DNA from: an uncultured Lachnospiraceae bacterium
GTDB taxonomy: Bacteria; Bacillota; Clostridia; Lachnospirales; Lachnospiraceae
NCBI GenBank assembly: GCA_910585215.1
Contig: CAJUDQ010000040.1
Location: 1-30,039 of the forward strand
DNA length: 30,039 nucleotides
Reading direction: 5' to 3'
The notes beneath the pieces were generated by a model. The model searched no databases and was not told the DNA's origin. It saw only the letters and a program-made list of their open reading frames with translations. Made by a program: the position numbers and the translations under genes. Positions 1 to 8,160 of the stretch are shown here, piece after piece. The first letter of the stretch is position 1. Each line of letters starts with the position of its first letter.

Positions 1-4
1 TAAT

Positions 5-33
5 ATTATAGCTATTTTTTATTTTTTTGTCAA
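5..33 (-). promoter_or_regulatory. Strong sigma-A promoter reading off the left edge
   Basis: On the minus strand a perfect -35 TTGACA (33..28) is followed, after a 17-base spacer, by a perfect -10 TATAAT (10..5). Transcription would start just outside the window, so this probably drives a gene to the left, or starts a transcript just after azlD. No hairpin terminator for azlD is visible between it and the azlD stop codon. Confidence 0.6.
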
Positions 34-76
34 CTACAAAAGAACTGTTTTTTATTTTTATGTATATTGATTTTTA

Positions 77-382
77 CTATAAAATTCTTTCGACAATAAA
101 CACAGCCGCACATGCAAGCAACGCAACAGTAAGCAGACTCTTTCCTCTGTATGCCGCTATTACTGCAACAATTAATCCTGCAAGAGCAGAATAAATATTT
201 GCCGTAGAATGTAAAATAGCCGGAAATGTCATGGCAGCCAGACAGGCATACGGCACATAATAAAGAAATGATTTGATATATCTGCTGGTAATTTTCTTTT
301 TCAGCAATACCAACGGCAGCATACGAATCAGATAGGTTACTCCCGCCATAACCAAAATATAAATATATATATTGTGTTTCAT
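77..382 (-). CDS. azlD: AzlD-type branched-chain amino acid transport subunit
   Basis: A 101-residue hydrophobic protein with about four membrane segments and a basic KKK stretch in a loop (residues 28-30), the size and pattern of the small AzlD subunit. AzlD works with AzlC as a two-component exporter of branched-chain amino acids and analogues. The ATG follows AAAGGAG at good spacing and lies 48 bases after the azlC stop, so the two genes form an operon. The identification rests on hydrophobic pattern plus the azlC partner, which together are quite specific. The gene ends with TAG. Confidence 0.85.
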   Translation of the reverse strand: MKHNIYIYILVMAGVTYLIRMLPLVLLKKKITSRYIKSFLYYVPYACLAAMTFPAILHSTANIYSALAGLIVAVIAAYRGKSLLTVALLACAAVFIVERIL

Positions 383-430
383 TTTATTCTCCTTTTGTTA
401 TTCTATTTTTCCTTTTGTCATCTTTTTTAA

Positions 431-1135
431 TTATCCTATTTTATCTTCAATTGGCCTCAACCATGCTGCAATACCTGAAATACTCACAGTTGTTATAATA
501 ATCACAAACCCTGATGTAATATTTTTCAGCACCGGAAGAATCGAAAACAAAAAACTGAGTCCCATTGCGGATAAAACAACAAGCAAAATAATATGATTTT
601 CTCTTGCAGGTGGTATAATAATTGCAAGAAACATCCCATAAATGGCAATGCCAAGAGCACTGATTGCAAAAGCAGGCAGAATATTTCCTGACACTGCACC
701 CGCAAGTGTTCCAAATACCCACCCTGGCACCGCTACGCTTGTAATTCCATAGTGATATGCCGGCGGCAGCGGACCGCTAAAATTCGCATCCAGCGCAAAT
801 ATCTCATCTGTTACACTGTATGCCATAAGATACCTGTGCCGGACTCGTCTGCCTTGTTCCAGTTTCTGTGCCAGTGAAAATGACATAAGGCTGTAGCGTA
901 AATTAATAATAAGCTGTGTCAGCGCAATTTCAATATAACTGCCACTCGCGGCAATAATTTCAAGTCCTGAAAACTGTCCCGCAGAAGTTACATTTGTAAG
1001 TGATATCAATACTGCCTGCAAAATTCCAAGTCCACTGGAAACAGATGCCATTCCAAATGTAAATGCCACTGCAAAATATCCCAATGCAACAGCAATCCCG
1101 TCGCGAAGTCCATGTTTGTAATCTATGTTTCTCAA
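431..1135 (-). CDS. azlC: AzlC-type branched-chain amino acid exporter
   Basis: A 234-residue integral membrane protein of usual AzlC length. The N-terminal part has the family's pattern: a short basic N-terminus, a GxxDGI/P-like opening, then a membrane segment with GF-F-GM and a loop containing AGQF near residue 52. It is predicted to form the main channel subunit of the AzlCD exporter in the cytoplasmic membrane. The start is TTG at 1135, chosen because TGAGGA lies about 8 bases upstream and no ATG is near. A plausible promoter lies 35-60 bases upstream. The family and the azlD neighbour agree; the exact substrate cannot be read from sequence. Confidence 0.88.
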   Translation of the reverse strand: MRNIDYKHGLRDGIAVALGYFAVAFTFGMASVSSGLGILQAVLISLTNVTSAGQFSGLEIIAASGSYIEIALTQLIINLRYSLMSFSLAQKLEQGRRVRHRYLMAYSVTDEIFALDANFSGPLPPAYHYGITSVAVPGWVFGTLAGAVSGNILPAFAISALGIAIYGMFLAIIIPPARENHIILLVVLSAMGLSFLFSILPVLKNITSGFVIIITTVSISGIAAWLRPIEDKIG

Positions 1136-1168
1136 AAAAGTATCCTCATTTCTGTTGTATTTTTCTAT

Positions 1169-1197
1169 GATATATTATTTTTTACTGTCATTGTCCA
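1169..1197 (-). promoter_or_regulatory. Probable azlCD promoter
   Basis: On the minus strand TGGACA (1197..1192) and TATATC (1174..1169) are separated by 17 bases, about 35 bases before the azlC start. The -35 matches consensus at 5 of 6 positions and the -10 at 4 of 6. Confidence 0.45.
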
Positions 1198-1221
1198 GAG
1201 ACAAAAACCATAACTTTGTAT

Positions 1222-2109
1222 CTATTCTATTACCTTTTCAAAAATATACTTTAATAATTCATCTGAATATATTTTATCTTTTTCAATTATAATATATTTA
1301 TTTTTGAGCCGTTTTTCTTCTGGCCATTTTTTTAACAATAATTCAGGAATAATTCCCATATCCGCCTGCTCAATCATAGTCAAATCAATTTCACTGTCCC
1401 CTGCTGCTATCATAGTCAAATCAAATTCTGTATTTTCTGCTATCACTTTGCTTAAATCATATTTTTCATTCCCTGCCGTCTTTGCTGCTGTCATCATTAA
1501 ATCAAATATATTTTCTACCTTCGCAGTCACATATTCTATTCCCAACGCTTCTCTTAACCTGCGAATTGCATTTCCTTTCGTTAAATTTTTTGGAATTGCA
1601 TAGATTTTAACACCATTTGAAAAAATATCCATTTTGCTTAAATCCAGTTTTTCCATAAGTTTATGCACTGTTTCTTCCGGCTCCGTGCTTTTGGTAAAAA
1701 CAAATAACTCCTCAATAAACTGAACTTCCATACTTCTGTTTTTATCATATTTTAAAATATCCTGAGCTTTCCAAAGCTCATCCCATGACGTCTCCGCCAG
1801 CTTCAATGAATCATAATACCAGCACATATCCTTCTCTCCATCTTTTAACAATACTCCTCCATTACATGTCAATGCATATTTGGGCACCCCAATTCCCAGT
1901 TCTATTCTCTGATACTGCTCCACTGTTCTTGTTGTTACCGGCACCACCATTGCTTTCTTGGCTATTTTTGTCAACAACTGAATGCTCTTTTCTGTTATAA
2001 AAGATATCTCTTTATCTTTATAAATCTCCACACATCTTTTTTCCTCCCCAATCTCTCTTTTATAAGAATAAATCAGCGTATTGTCTAAATCTGTACAAAA
2101 CATTTTCAT
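1222..2109 (-). CDS. Cof-type HAD phosphatase, probable Ter-module member
   Basis: A 295-residue HAD-superfamily hydrolase. Motif I is DLDNT at residues 7-11 (nucleophile D7, acid/base D9). Motif II is the Thr in VPVTTRT, the motif III lysine lies in LTKGNA, and motif IV is AAGDSEID. The large insert between motifs II and III is the C2 cap of Cof-type sugar or nucleotide phosphatases. HAD phosphatases are a standard part of the Ter-associated metabolite module, so it probably dephosphorylates an intermediate made by the PRTases at 20-22 kb; that link is inference, since about 2 kb separates it from the Ter operon. The ATG at 2109 is chosen over one nine bases upstream because AAGGAG overlaps the latter and is well spaced for the former. 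Confidence 0.85.
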   Translation of the reverse strand: MKMFCTDLDNTLIYSYKREIGEEKRCVEIYKDKEISFITEKSIQLLTKIAKKAMVVPVTTRTVEQYQRIELGIGVPKYALTCNGGVLLKDGEKDMCWYYDSLKLAETSWDELWKAQDILKYDKNRSMEVQFIEELFVFTKSTEPEETVHKLMEKLDLSKMDIFSNGVKIYAIPKNLTKGNAIRRLREALGIEYVTAKVENIFDLMMTAAKTAGNEKYDLSKVIAENTEFDLTMIAAGDSEIDLTMIEQADMGIIPELLLKKWPEEKRLKNKYIIIEKDKIYSDELLKYIFEKVIE

Positions 2110-2243
2110 AAATAACATCTCCTTATCTAAAAACCATATCTTATAAATGTATGTTTTATAATTTCTTCATACCAAATCAGAACAGCTTTTCATTATCAGC
2201 ACTCTTTCAAAATGATAGAAACAATACCTATATATTACAACAA

Positions 2244-2277
2244 AATTACTCAGGCAGCAAACACTACCTGAGTAATT
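2244..2277 (-). terminator. Hairpin terminator after the lipoprotein pair
   Basis: A 10-11 bp perfect stem (ATTACTCAGG with CCTGAGTAAT) and a 12-base loop. On the minus strand it is followed by AATTTTGTTG, and on the plus strand by a longer T-rich run, so it may work both ways. It lies about 140 bases after the lipoprotein stop. The rest of the 308-base gap from 2110 to 2417 is AT-rich leader of the HAD gene with no convincing gene. Confidence 0.6.
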
Positions 2278-2417
2278 ATTTATATTTTTTTGCTTGTGTT
2301 TTATTCATACTTTCAAATTGCTGTTTAATATTATTGCATTATTTATTATATAATTTAATCAATCTGACAGATGCAAGTAATATAAATGATTGTAATTTAT
2401 CTGGTTGCAATGTATTA

Positions 2418-2861
2418 TTATTTGTCATCCGTTCTAATAATATCATATATACTGTTTCCCTGATTACCTTTTATATGATACATTACATTATCATAGAATA
2501 TATATTCACTTGTAAAAGCAAATTGTTTTTCCGTTCCATCCTCATAAATAAATTTCATAATATCTCCACCATCAATCTTTGGGTCCTCAATTTCAGTCAA
2601 CTTTAATTCTTTTAAGACGCTACAAATATTCTGAATAACTGCTTTATTTTTTATTTCCTGCAAAGGATATGTTTTTCCAGTTTCAATTTTTACAATATTA
2701 TCAAAAATTTTGTCTGAAAACGGGATGTCTGTTTTTTTATTCGTAAACGTTTCCTGATTTTGTTCTATCTTCTTATTTGATTTTGATTCAGTATCTCTAC
2801 ATGCTGTTAAAAAAACAAATGAGATTACCATTATTATGAAAATATATAATACCTTACGCAT
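2418..2861 (-). CDS. Small lipoprotein, paralogue of the next one
   Basis: A 147-residue protein with a type II signal peptide: MRKV, a hydrophobic core, and lipobox LTAC with the lipidated Cys at residue 21. It should be anchored on the outer face of the membrane. A Lys/Asn-rich linker is followed by a globular part ending in YEDGTEKQF-F and YIFYD. The gene at 2976-3476 encodes a protein with the same arrangement (RYEDNTVK-F-FT, YIWYD), so the two are tandem paralogues. GGGAGG precedes the ATG. I do not recognise a named family. A secreted-protein partner or immunity function is possible given the peptidase fragment upstream, but not shown. Confidence 0.8.
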   Translation of the reverse strand: MRKVLYIFIIMVISFVFLTACRDTESKSNKKIEQNQETFTNKKTDIPFSDKIFDNIVKIETGKTYPLQEIKNKAVIQNICSVLKELKLTEIEDPKIDGGDIMKFIYEDGTEKQFAFTSEYIFYDNVMYHIKGNQGNSIYDIIRTDDK

Positions 2862-2975
2862 TTTTCATCCCTCCCTTAATAAAGACTTCTATTTCAAAGA
2901 AGCATAATTCTCAATGTTTATATTATGACTATGTAACCCAAATCAATATTTTTCATTTAAAACACTTATCTATTC

Positions 2976-3476
2976 CTATTCATCTATCTTAAATACACTA
3001 TGCAAAGCATCGACAAATTCGTCTATTTGAGAAACATTAACTTTATATCTATAACCATCATACCATATATATCCTCCAGTAAAGCTGAATCCTTTTACAG
3101 TATTATCTTCATACCGAAACCGCAGCCAAGAACCCTCCCATATCTCCTCTTCTGGCGGTATATCTGATTCTTTTATTTTTTCACTAAATTCCAACTCCGA
3201 AAAACACGCACAGACTTTTAAAATTTCTTCCTTCTCTGTAAGTTCAAGCCGCTTTCCTCGAAGATACATATCTGCCTCTATTTTATTTACTCCTGCATAA
3301 AAAGTATTTGTAAAAATCTCATTGTTAGACTTTATTACATAAGTCTCCCTCATTTCCTCTGTTGTCTCTGTCTCATCCCTGCTCTCTTCTGTTTTTTTCT
3401 CATTTACATCTTTGTTACACGAAGAAGTAAATATAATAATACATATCAAAACAATACTATACTTTACTTTTATCAT
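2976..3476 (-). CDS. Small lipoprotein, tandem paralogue
   Basis: A 166-residue lipoprotein with a basic N-terminus, a short hydrophobic core and lipobox TSSC (Cys at residue 20). An acidic Glu/Thr-rich linker (residues 25-45) leads into a folded domain that matches the downstream lipoprotein at the YED-T-K-F-FT and YI-YD segments. It starts 27 bases after the cysteine-peptidase fragment, so the promoter at 3926-3954 can drive peptidase fragment and both lipoproteins as one transcript ending at 2244-2277. Function unknown; the duplicated form and surface location are what can be read. Confidence 0.8.
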   Translation of the reverse strand: MIKVKYSIVLICIIIFTSSCNKDVNEKKTEESRDETETTEEMRETYVIKSNNEIFTNTFYAGVNKIEADMYLRGKRLELTEKEEILKVCACFSELEFSEKIKESDIPPEEEIWEGSWLRFRYEDNTVKGFSFTGGYIWYDGYRYKVNVSQIDEFVDALHSVFKIDE

Positions 3477-3503
3477 TTCCTAATCCCTTCTATCAATAAA
3501 TAA

Positions 3504-3881
3504 TTAATACAAAGTACTTTCCCATGAACATAAAAATCCAGAAGTAATTATTGTAGAGGCAGTATTATATAGAAAGGAAATTTTTTCCCCGTTAGGGTCC
3601 CATGCATAAACTGTTCGTATATTTGCAGCAGTATCTCTGATTATACATCCATATCCATAACCAGTTAATGTATGTTTCACATTTTGCCCTTCATCTTTAC
3701 CTTTCATAAAAATAATAAATGGTTTATCAGCATTAATATTTTCTTTAATTTGGGTCCATTGCATCCGTGAAAGCAAGGTTTTATATGACAATCCAAAATC
3801 TGCCAAAATCTTTTTTACTTGCAACTTGATTATGGTAGCGGAAGTAGCTGCCCAGCATAAGTTATACCTCCTAAACACCAA
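3504..3881 (-). pseudogene. Truncated papain-like (C39/C70-type) cysteine peptidase
   Basis: The 125-residue frame keeps the core of a papain-like peptidase: NLCWAATSA with the candidate nucleophile at C9, a candidate catalytic His at H70 in VKHTLTGYGY, and D95 in YAWDPNG. In this family an N-terminal segment, often with an export signal, precedes the Cys; here it is missing, and an in-frame TAA stands just before the first possible start codon (TTG/GTG). No ribosome binding site serves this frame. Instead AGGAGG at this point serves an ATG at 3858 in another frame. It therefore looks like a 5'-deleted remnant joined to a foreign promoter, although a leaderless short protein cannot be excluded. 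Confidence 0.6.
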
Positions 3882-3925
3882 TTAGATTTTTACTTTTATT
3901 ATTATTGTATTAACTTTGTTTTATT

Positions 3926-3954
3926 ATTATAAAACATTTTATATTTTTTGTCAA
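3926..3954 (-). promoter_or_regulatory. Consensus promoter of the peptidase-remnant/lipoprotein unit
   Basis: TTGACA (3954..3949), a 17-base spacer and TATAAT (3931..3926) on the minus strand, both hexamers perfect. The predicted start point is about 60 bases before the AGGAGG at 3864-3869. This is the only good promoter upstream of the two lipoprotein genes. Confidence 0.7.
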
Positions 3955-4064
3955 TTATAAAAATATGATTTTATTGAAAATATTTAAACAAATATTCAAC
4001 ATTCTATAAAATCCTTATTTTACAAATATAATGAAATCACATCTGATGTCTGTTACCAATGAAT

Positions 4065-4100
4065 ATAAAAAATTCAGGCAACAAAAAGCTGCCTGAATTC
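4065..4100 (-). terminator. Terminator of the core Ter operon
   Basis: Minus-strand stem AATTCAGGCA pairing with TGCCTGAATT (4071-4099), loop of 9 bases, followed directly by TTTTTT. It lies about 20 bases after the P-type ATPase stop codon and closes the operon running from 12217 to 4118. Confidence 0.88.
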
Positions 4101-4117
4101 TTTATAAATCTCTCTTT

Positions 4118-6790
4118 TTACTTCTGCTTCATTACGCACTTTCGAATCAAATCCACCGGAATCATAGTAGCTCCCAATGCAAATACCACTATCCATCCAA
4201 CCACACCAAATGGCACACAGCTGAACATATTCCCGATAAATTCAAATGCCGAAAATGGAATTAATGCAGCATTTACTATCAATGCCTGCACAATCAAAAT
4301 AGTAAAGAATACCTTCAGAAAACCTGTATTTTGATTCAGTCCCTTAAAAATTCCAAATCCGTCGTCACGTACATTAAATCCGTTAAACAATGCACTCGCA
4401 ATAAACAATACAAAATATGCCGTCAAATGCTCTGCGGACAATTCTTCCTTCGTACTTCCAAACAAATCCTGAAATATCGGAAGCTTAAAGAATAAAAAGC
4501 TCAAAATTGTAAGCCATGTACCCATTACAAGAATCTGTATTGCCATTGGCTTGCTGATAATACTTTCGTCTCTTCGTCTTGGCTTCTCTTCCATATATTT
4601 TTCAAGCGCCGGCTCATTTCCAAGCATAATCGCGCCCAATCCATCCATAACCAGATTTACAAACAGAAGATGTGTTACCTTCAAAGGCTCTTCCACTCCA
4701 AAGAACGGAGCAATTGCACTTACCACTACTGCCGCTACATTAATAACAAGCTGGAACTTACAGAATTTCAAAATATTATGATAAATCGTTCTTCCATACC
4801 AGATTGCATCCTTAATTGACTTGAAATTATCATCCAGAATAACAATTTTACCGGCTTCCTTTGCAGCCTCTGTACCGCTTCCCATAGCAAAGCCTACATC
4901 TGCCCGTTTTAATGCCGGAGAATCATTTACGCCATCGCCTGTCATACCTACAACAAGATTCATTTCCTGACACAGTCTTACCATTCTCGACTTATCTGTA
5001 GGAAGAGCTCTCGCAATTACTCTGATTTGAGGAATTATCTTCTTTACCTCATCATCGCTCATTTCATTTAACTGAGCAGAAGACAGCGCCTTGTCAGTAT
5101 CATTTTTCAACAGGCCTGCATCCTTTGCAATCGCAACAGCAGTCTCAAGTCTGTCACCGGTAATCATAACTACCTGTATGCCTGCCTTCTGTACCTCTGC
5201 TATGGCATCCTTTGCCTCCGGCCGGACGTCATCTCGGATTCCCACCAGTCCGATAATCACCAAATCATCATTAATTGTATTTTCTATCAGTGCTTTTTCA
5301 GAATAGCCAAATGCCAGTACTCTCATTGCCTTTGCTGCAAGCTCGTCAATTTTTTTATTTAAAACAGTCATATCAAGCGGCTTGATTTCGCCATTTTTAT
5401 CAAGATATTTTCCCGCTTTGGCAAGAAGCCGTTCCGGCGCGCCCTTATAAAAGGTCTTTCCCACACTGTCCAGCCTTGCCTGACTGAATTTGTTTGACGA
5501 ATTAAATCCTTGCGATGCTGTGACGACATGCTGCTTATCCTGCTCCAGTATATGGAAAGTCTTTTCTCCCAGAAATTTCATCAATGCTTGGTCTGTTGCA
5601 TTTCCACCAATCACTGTTCCAGATGCGTCAAACATGGACTGTGTGTTTTTTCCAATTGCAAAATCCAGATTTTCTTTTATCTTACCATACTTGTCAAGCT
5701 CGCCAATTTCAATAGAACCGCCATCTGCTGTAAAGAAATCAACTACCTCAAGCTTACCCTTTGTAATCGTACCAGTCTTATCACTAAACAAAATATTTAA
5801 AGAGCCTGCGGTTTCAATACCTTCCGCCTTTCTGACCAATACATTATGGTCAAGCATTTTGCTTGTATTCTGCATTAACACCAGTGATATCATCAACGGC
5901 AGACCTTCCGGAACTGCACAGACAATAATAACTACTGCAAGAGATACGGCATCCACTATTTTTCTGATTACCTCGCCTGCTCCCAGCGCAAAGAAATCGG
6001 CTGGTCCGCCTGCCAGAATAATAAAATGAACGATATATAATACCGCAATTACAATTGCGCCGATATATCCAAATGTAGAAATCTGTCCTGCAAGCTTTCC
6101 AAGCTTTACCTTCAGCGGAGAATCCGGTTCGTCTTCCTGCATTTCTTCCGCCATCTTGCCCATCATAGTCTTTAAACCGACTTTTCTGACATCTAAAATA
6201 CCTTCCCCGTCAAATACAACCGCCCCGCGAAACAATGAATGTTTATCTACAAAAGTATCCCCTGTAATATCTTCTGCAAGCTGAAAATCAGAATCAGCAG
6301 CCGTTTTTTTACATTCCTCCGCCTCGCCGTTCAGAGCAGAATTATCCACTCTTAAATTTCCCGAAACAAGTACACCGTCTGCCGGAATCTTGTCTCCGGA
6401 CTGGAGCAGTACCTTATCTCCCACAACGACGTCATCTACATCAATCACTGTCACTACGCCGTTTCGGTGAACCTTGCACTGGTCTTTCTTTGCGCTGTCT
6501 TTCAGTTCCCGATATTTTGTATCACTGGCAACGCCTGTCTTTGCTGATACAAATGCCACGATAAGAACAGCAATAATCGTTCCCAAAGGCTCATAAATCT
6601 CTGCATAATCAAAGAAAAACATAACTATCATCAGCGCCGCTATTGCAAGCAGAATCCGAATCATCGGGTCGCCGAATGTTTCTTTAAATTCCTGCCAGAA
6701 CGTTGTGGGTTCAGAATCAGGGATTTCATTTGAGCCAAATTTTTTGCGGGACTCGTCTACTTCCTTATCAGTAAGCCCATTAAAATTCAT
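4118..6790 (-). CDS. PMCA-type Ca2+-transporting P-type ATPase
   Basis: An 890-residue P2-type ATPase, full length for the family. Order: short N-terminus, M1-M2 (about 43-83), actuator domain, M3-M4 with PEGLP at 294-298, phosphorylation site DKTGT with D337, nucleotide-binding domain, TGDGVND hinge, and C-terminal M5-M10. M6 carries NLVMDG, keeping the Asn and Asp that bind Ca2+ in SERCA/PMCA pumps, so calcium export is the best prediction. The actuator loop, normally TGES, reads NGEA (154-157): the catalytic Glu is kept, the flanking Thr and Ser are not. The ATG has CAGGAGG upstream. It is the last gene of the TerD operon, 34 bases after the third terD; this fits with TerD proteins binding Ca2+. 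Confidence 0.92.
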   Translation of the reverse strand: MNFNGLTDKEVDESRKKFGSNEIPDSEPTTFWQEFKETFGDPMIRILLAIAALMIVMFFFDYAEIYEPLGTIIAVLIVAFVSAKTGVASDTKYRELKDSAKKDQCKVHRNGVVTVIDVDDVVVGDKVLLQSGDKIPADGVLVSGNLRVDNSALNGEAEECKKTAADSDFQLAEDITGDTFVDKHSLFRGAVVFDGEGILDVRKVGLKTMMGKMAEEMQEDEPDSPLKVKLGKLAGQISTFGYIGAIVIAVLYIVHFIILAGGPADFFALGAGEVIRKIVDAVSLAVVIIVCAVPEGLPLMISLVLMQNTSKMLDHNVLVRKAEGIETAGSLNILFSDKTGTITKGKLEVVDFFTADGGSIEIGELDKYGKIKENLDFAIGKNTQSMFDASGTVIGGNATDQALMKFLGEKTFHILEQDKQHVVTASQGFNSSNKFSQARLDSVGKTFYKGAPERLLAKAGKYLDKNGEIKPLDMTVLNKKIDELAAKAMRVLAFGYSEKALIENTINDDLVIIGLVGIRDDVRPEAKDAIAEVQKAGIQVVMITGDRLETAVAIAKDAGLLKNDTDKALSSAQLNEMSDDEVKKIIPQIRVIARALPTDKSRMVRLCQEMNLVVGMTGDGVNDSPALKRADVGFAMGSGTEAAKEAGKIVILDDNFKSIKDAIWYGRTIYHNILKFCKFQLVINVAAVVVSAIAPFFGVEEPLKVTHLLFVNLVMDGLGAIMLGNEPALEKYMEEKPRRRDESIISKPMAIQILVMGTWLTILSFLFFKLPIFQDLFGSTKEELSAEHLTAYFVLFIASALFNGFNVRDDGFGIFKGLNQNTGFLKVFFTILIVQALIVNAALIPFSAFEFIGNMFSCVPFGVVGWIVVFALGATMIPVDLIRKCVMKQK

Positions 6791-6824
6791 AGTAATCCTC
6801 CTGGTATCAACCTTTCTTACTTTT

Positions 6825-7412
6825 CTATACGTATCTGTTTACAAGCTCTCCAAGGCCCGGGTCATTTGTTCCCTGACCAATCGCATTAAACTTCCATTCT
6901 CCGTTATGTCTGTATATTTCTCCAAAAATCATGGCTGTCATACCGGAATAATTATCTGTCAAATTATATTTGCACATCTCCGCATTTGTTTTTGAATCCA
7001 CAATACGGATAAAAGCATTCTGAATCATGCCAAAATGCTGATTTCTCTGTACTGCCTGATAAATATTTACCACCAGTACAATTCTGTCATAATCTGCCGG
7101 AAGATTTGCAAGGTCAATCACAATCTGCTCATCATCTCCGTCTCCGGCTCCAGTCAGATTATCCCCCATATGCTGTATGGTGCCTGATGGATGCCTTAAA
7201 TTTCCAAAATAAATAATATCTGCCTTATCCATAAGCTTTCCGCCTCTTAATACAAGTGCGGATGCATCGCAGTCAATCGGCTGCGGCTTTGGTGCAAACA
7301 GCTTCTTTGGTCTCTGTACTTCATCCCATCCAAGTCCTACGACTACCTTTGATAATCCTGCATTTTCTTTTGATAAACTGACCTTCTGGCCTTTCTGTAA
7401 ACTAATTGACAT
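6825..7412 (-). CDS. TerD-family protein, divergent third copy
   Basis: A 195-residue TerD-fold protein and the most divergent of three in tandem. It retains GLGWD (26-30), HMGDNLTG and GDGDDEQI (90-97), the acidic Ca2+-binding loops of TerD. The first acidic motif, FDLDAAA in its siblings, is IDCDASA here, and the segment before it is replaced by a Lys/Pro-rich stretch (residues 33-45) in place of the usual acidic loop. TerD proteins are cytoplasmic beta-sandwich proteins linked to resistance to tellurite, phage and other stresses. The gene lies 67 bases after the second terD and 34 before the Ca2+ pump. Altered loop chemistry suggests different Ca2+ affinity; that is inference. Confidence 0.9.
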   Translation of the reverse strand: MSISLQKGQKVSLSKENAGLSKVVVGLGWDEVQRPKKLFAPKPQPIDCDASALVLRGGKLMDKADIIYFGNLRHPSGTIQHMGDNLTGAGDGDDEQIVIDLANLPADYDRIVLVVNIYQAVQRNQHFGMIQNAFIRIVDSKTNAEMCKYNLTDNYSGMTAMIFGEIYRHNGEWKFNAIGQGTNDPGLGELVNRYV

Positions 7413-7479
7413 AATTTATATCCTCCTGTCTGATATCATCAGCGGCATATTGATAACTTTTCCATGCTCTTGCATGTTT

Positions 7480-8061
7480 TTATCCTACTTCTACGCCATA
7501 ATTTGCGCATAATGCTGCAAGTCCGCCCTGATATCCGCTTCCAATTGCATTAAACTTCCATTCATTTCCATTTTTATAGAGTTCTCCAAAGACCACGGCA
7601 GTCTCAATTGAAAAGTCTTCGCCCAAATCATAGCGAAGCAGTTCTTCACCTGTTTCTTCATTATAAATACGGATAAATGCATTGCTTACCTGACCGAAAT
7701 TCTGTCTTCTTGACTCCGCCTCATAAATTGTGGCTGTAAATGCAACTTTTGTGATATCCACCGGCATAAGGGATAAATCAATCTTAATCTGCTCATCATC
7801 TCCGTCTCCGGCTCCAGTCAGATTATCTCCCATATGCTGCACTGCTCCTGAAGGATGTTGTAAATTCCCATAAAATACAAAATCCTCTGATTTTGATGCT
7901 TTTCCGCTGTCTGTAAGCAGAAACGCTGCTGCATCCAAATCAAAATCTGCTCCTGTATCAAATGTATTCACATCCCATCCAAGGCCTACTACTACTTTTT
8001 TCAGACCCGGATTATCCTTTGTCAAACTGACTTTCTGACCTTTTTGTAAATTAACTGGCAT
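7480..8061 (-). CDS. terD: TerD-family Ca2+-binding stress protein, second copy
   Basis: A 193-residue TerD protein of standard length. It has all family landmarks: an N-terminal LQKGQKVSLTK strand, GLGWDVNTF, DFDLDAAAF, HMGDNLTG, GDGDDEQI, and a C-terminal GELYK-G-EWKFNAIG strand. Acidic residues in the DLD and GDGDDE loops form the two Ca2+ sites known from the TerD structure. It is very close to the copy upstream (8161-8742) and less so to the copy downstream, so the pair arose by recent tandem duplication. TACCTCC (ribosome binding site on the minus strand) lies before the ATG. The 99-base gap upstream of it holds an inverted-repeat element. Confidence 0.93.
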   Translation of the reverse strand: MPVNLQKGQKVSLTKDNPGLKKVVVGLGWDVNTFDTGADFDLDAAAFLLTDSGKASKSEDFVFYGNLQHPSGAVQHMGDNLTGAGDGDDEQIKIDLSLMPVDITKVAFTATIYEAESRRQNFGQVSNAFIRIYNEETGEELLRYDLGEDFSIETAVVFGELYKNGNEWKFNAIGSGYQGGLAALCANYGVEVG

Positions 8062-8089
8062 TTTTTACCTCCTGATTTTAAATTTTATC

Positions 8090-8143
8090 AAGCAATCAAC
8101 ACATTTAACTGTTGATTTGTTTTACAATCAACATTGATTGCTT
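8090..8143 (-). repeat. Intra-operon inverted repeat between terD genes
   Basis: AAGCAATCAA (8090-8099) pairs perfectly with TTGATTGCTT (8134-8143). Inside, TGTTGAT (8110-8116) can pair instead with ATCAACA at 8096-8102 or at 8127-8133, so alternative folds exist. No U-run follows on the minus strand. It may be an mRNA processing or stability element that sets different expression of the first terD and the genes after it. Confidence 0.5.
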
Positions 8144-8160
8144 AATCTATGCCTGCCTTA

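Noticed and set aside
2151..2606. 151-codon plus-strand frame overlapping a lipoprotein
   Set aside because: AT-rich, Tyr/Ile/Asn-biased translation that crosses a terminator hairpin and the opposite-strand lipoprotein; no ribosome binding site.
4065..4100. Possible shared mobile repeat with 2244-2277, since both contain a TCAGGCA hairpin
   Set aside because: Only the short stem resembles; loops and flanks differ, and each fits as an ordinary terminator after a gene or operon.
5490..6029. 179-codon frame opposite the P-type ATPase
   Set aside because: Antisense to a fully recognisable ATPase region; Ser/Pro-rich composition typical of a reverse-strand shadow.
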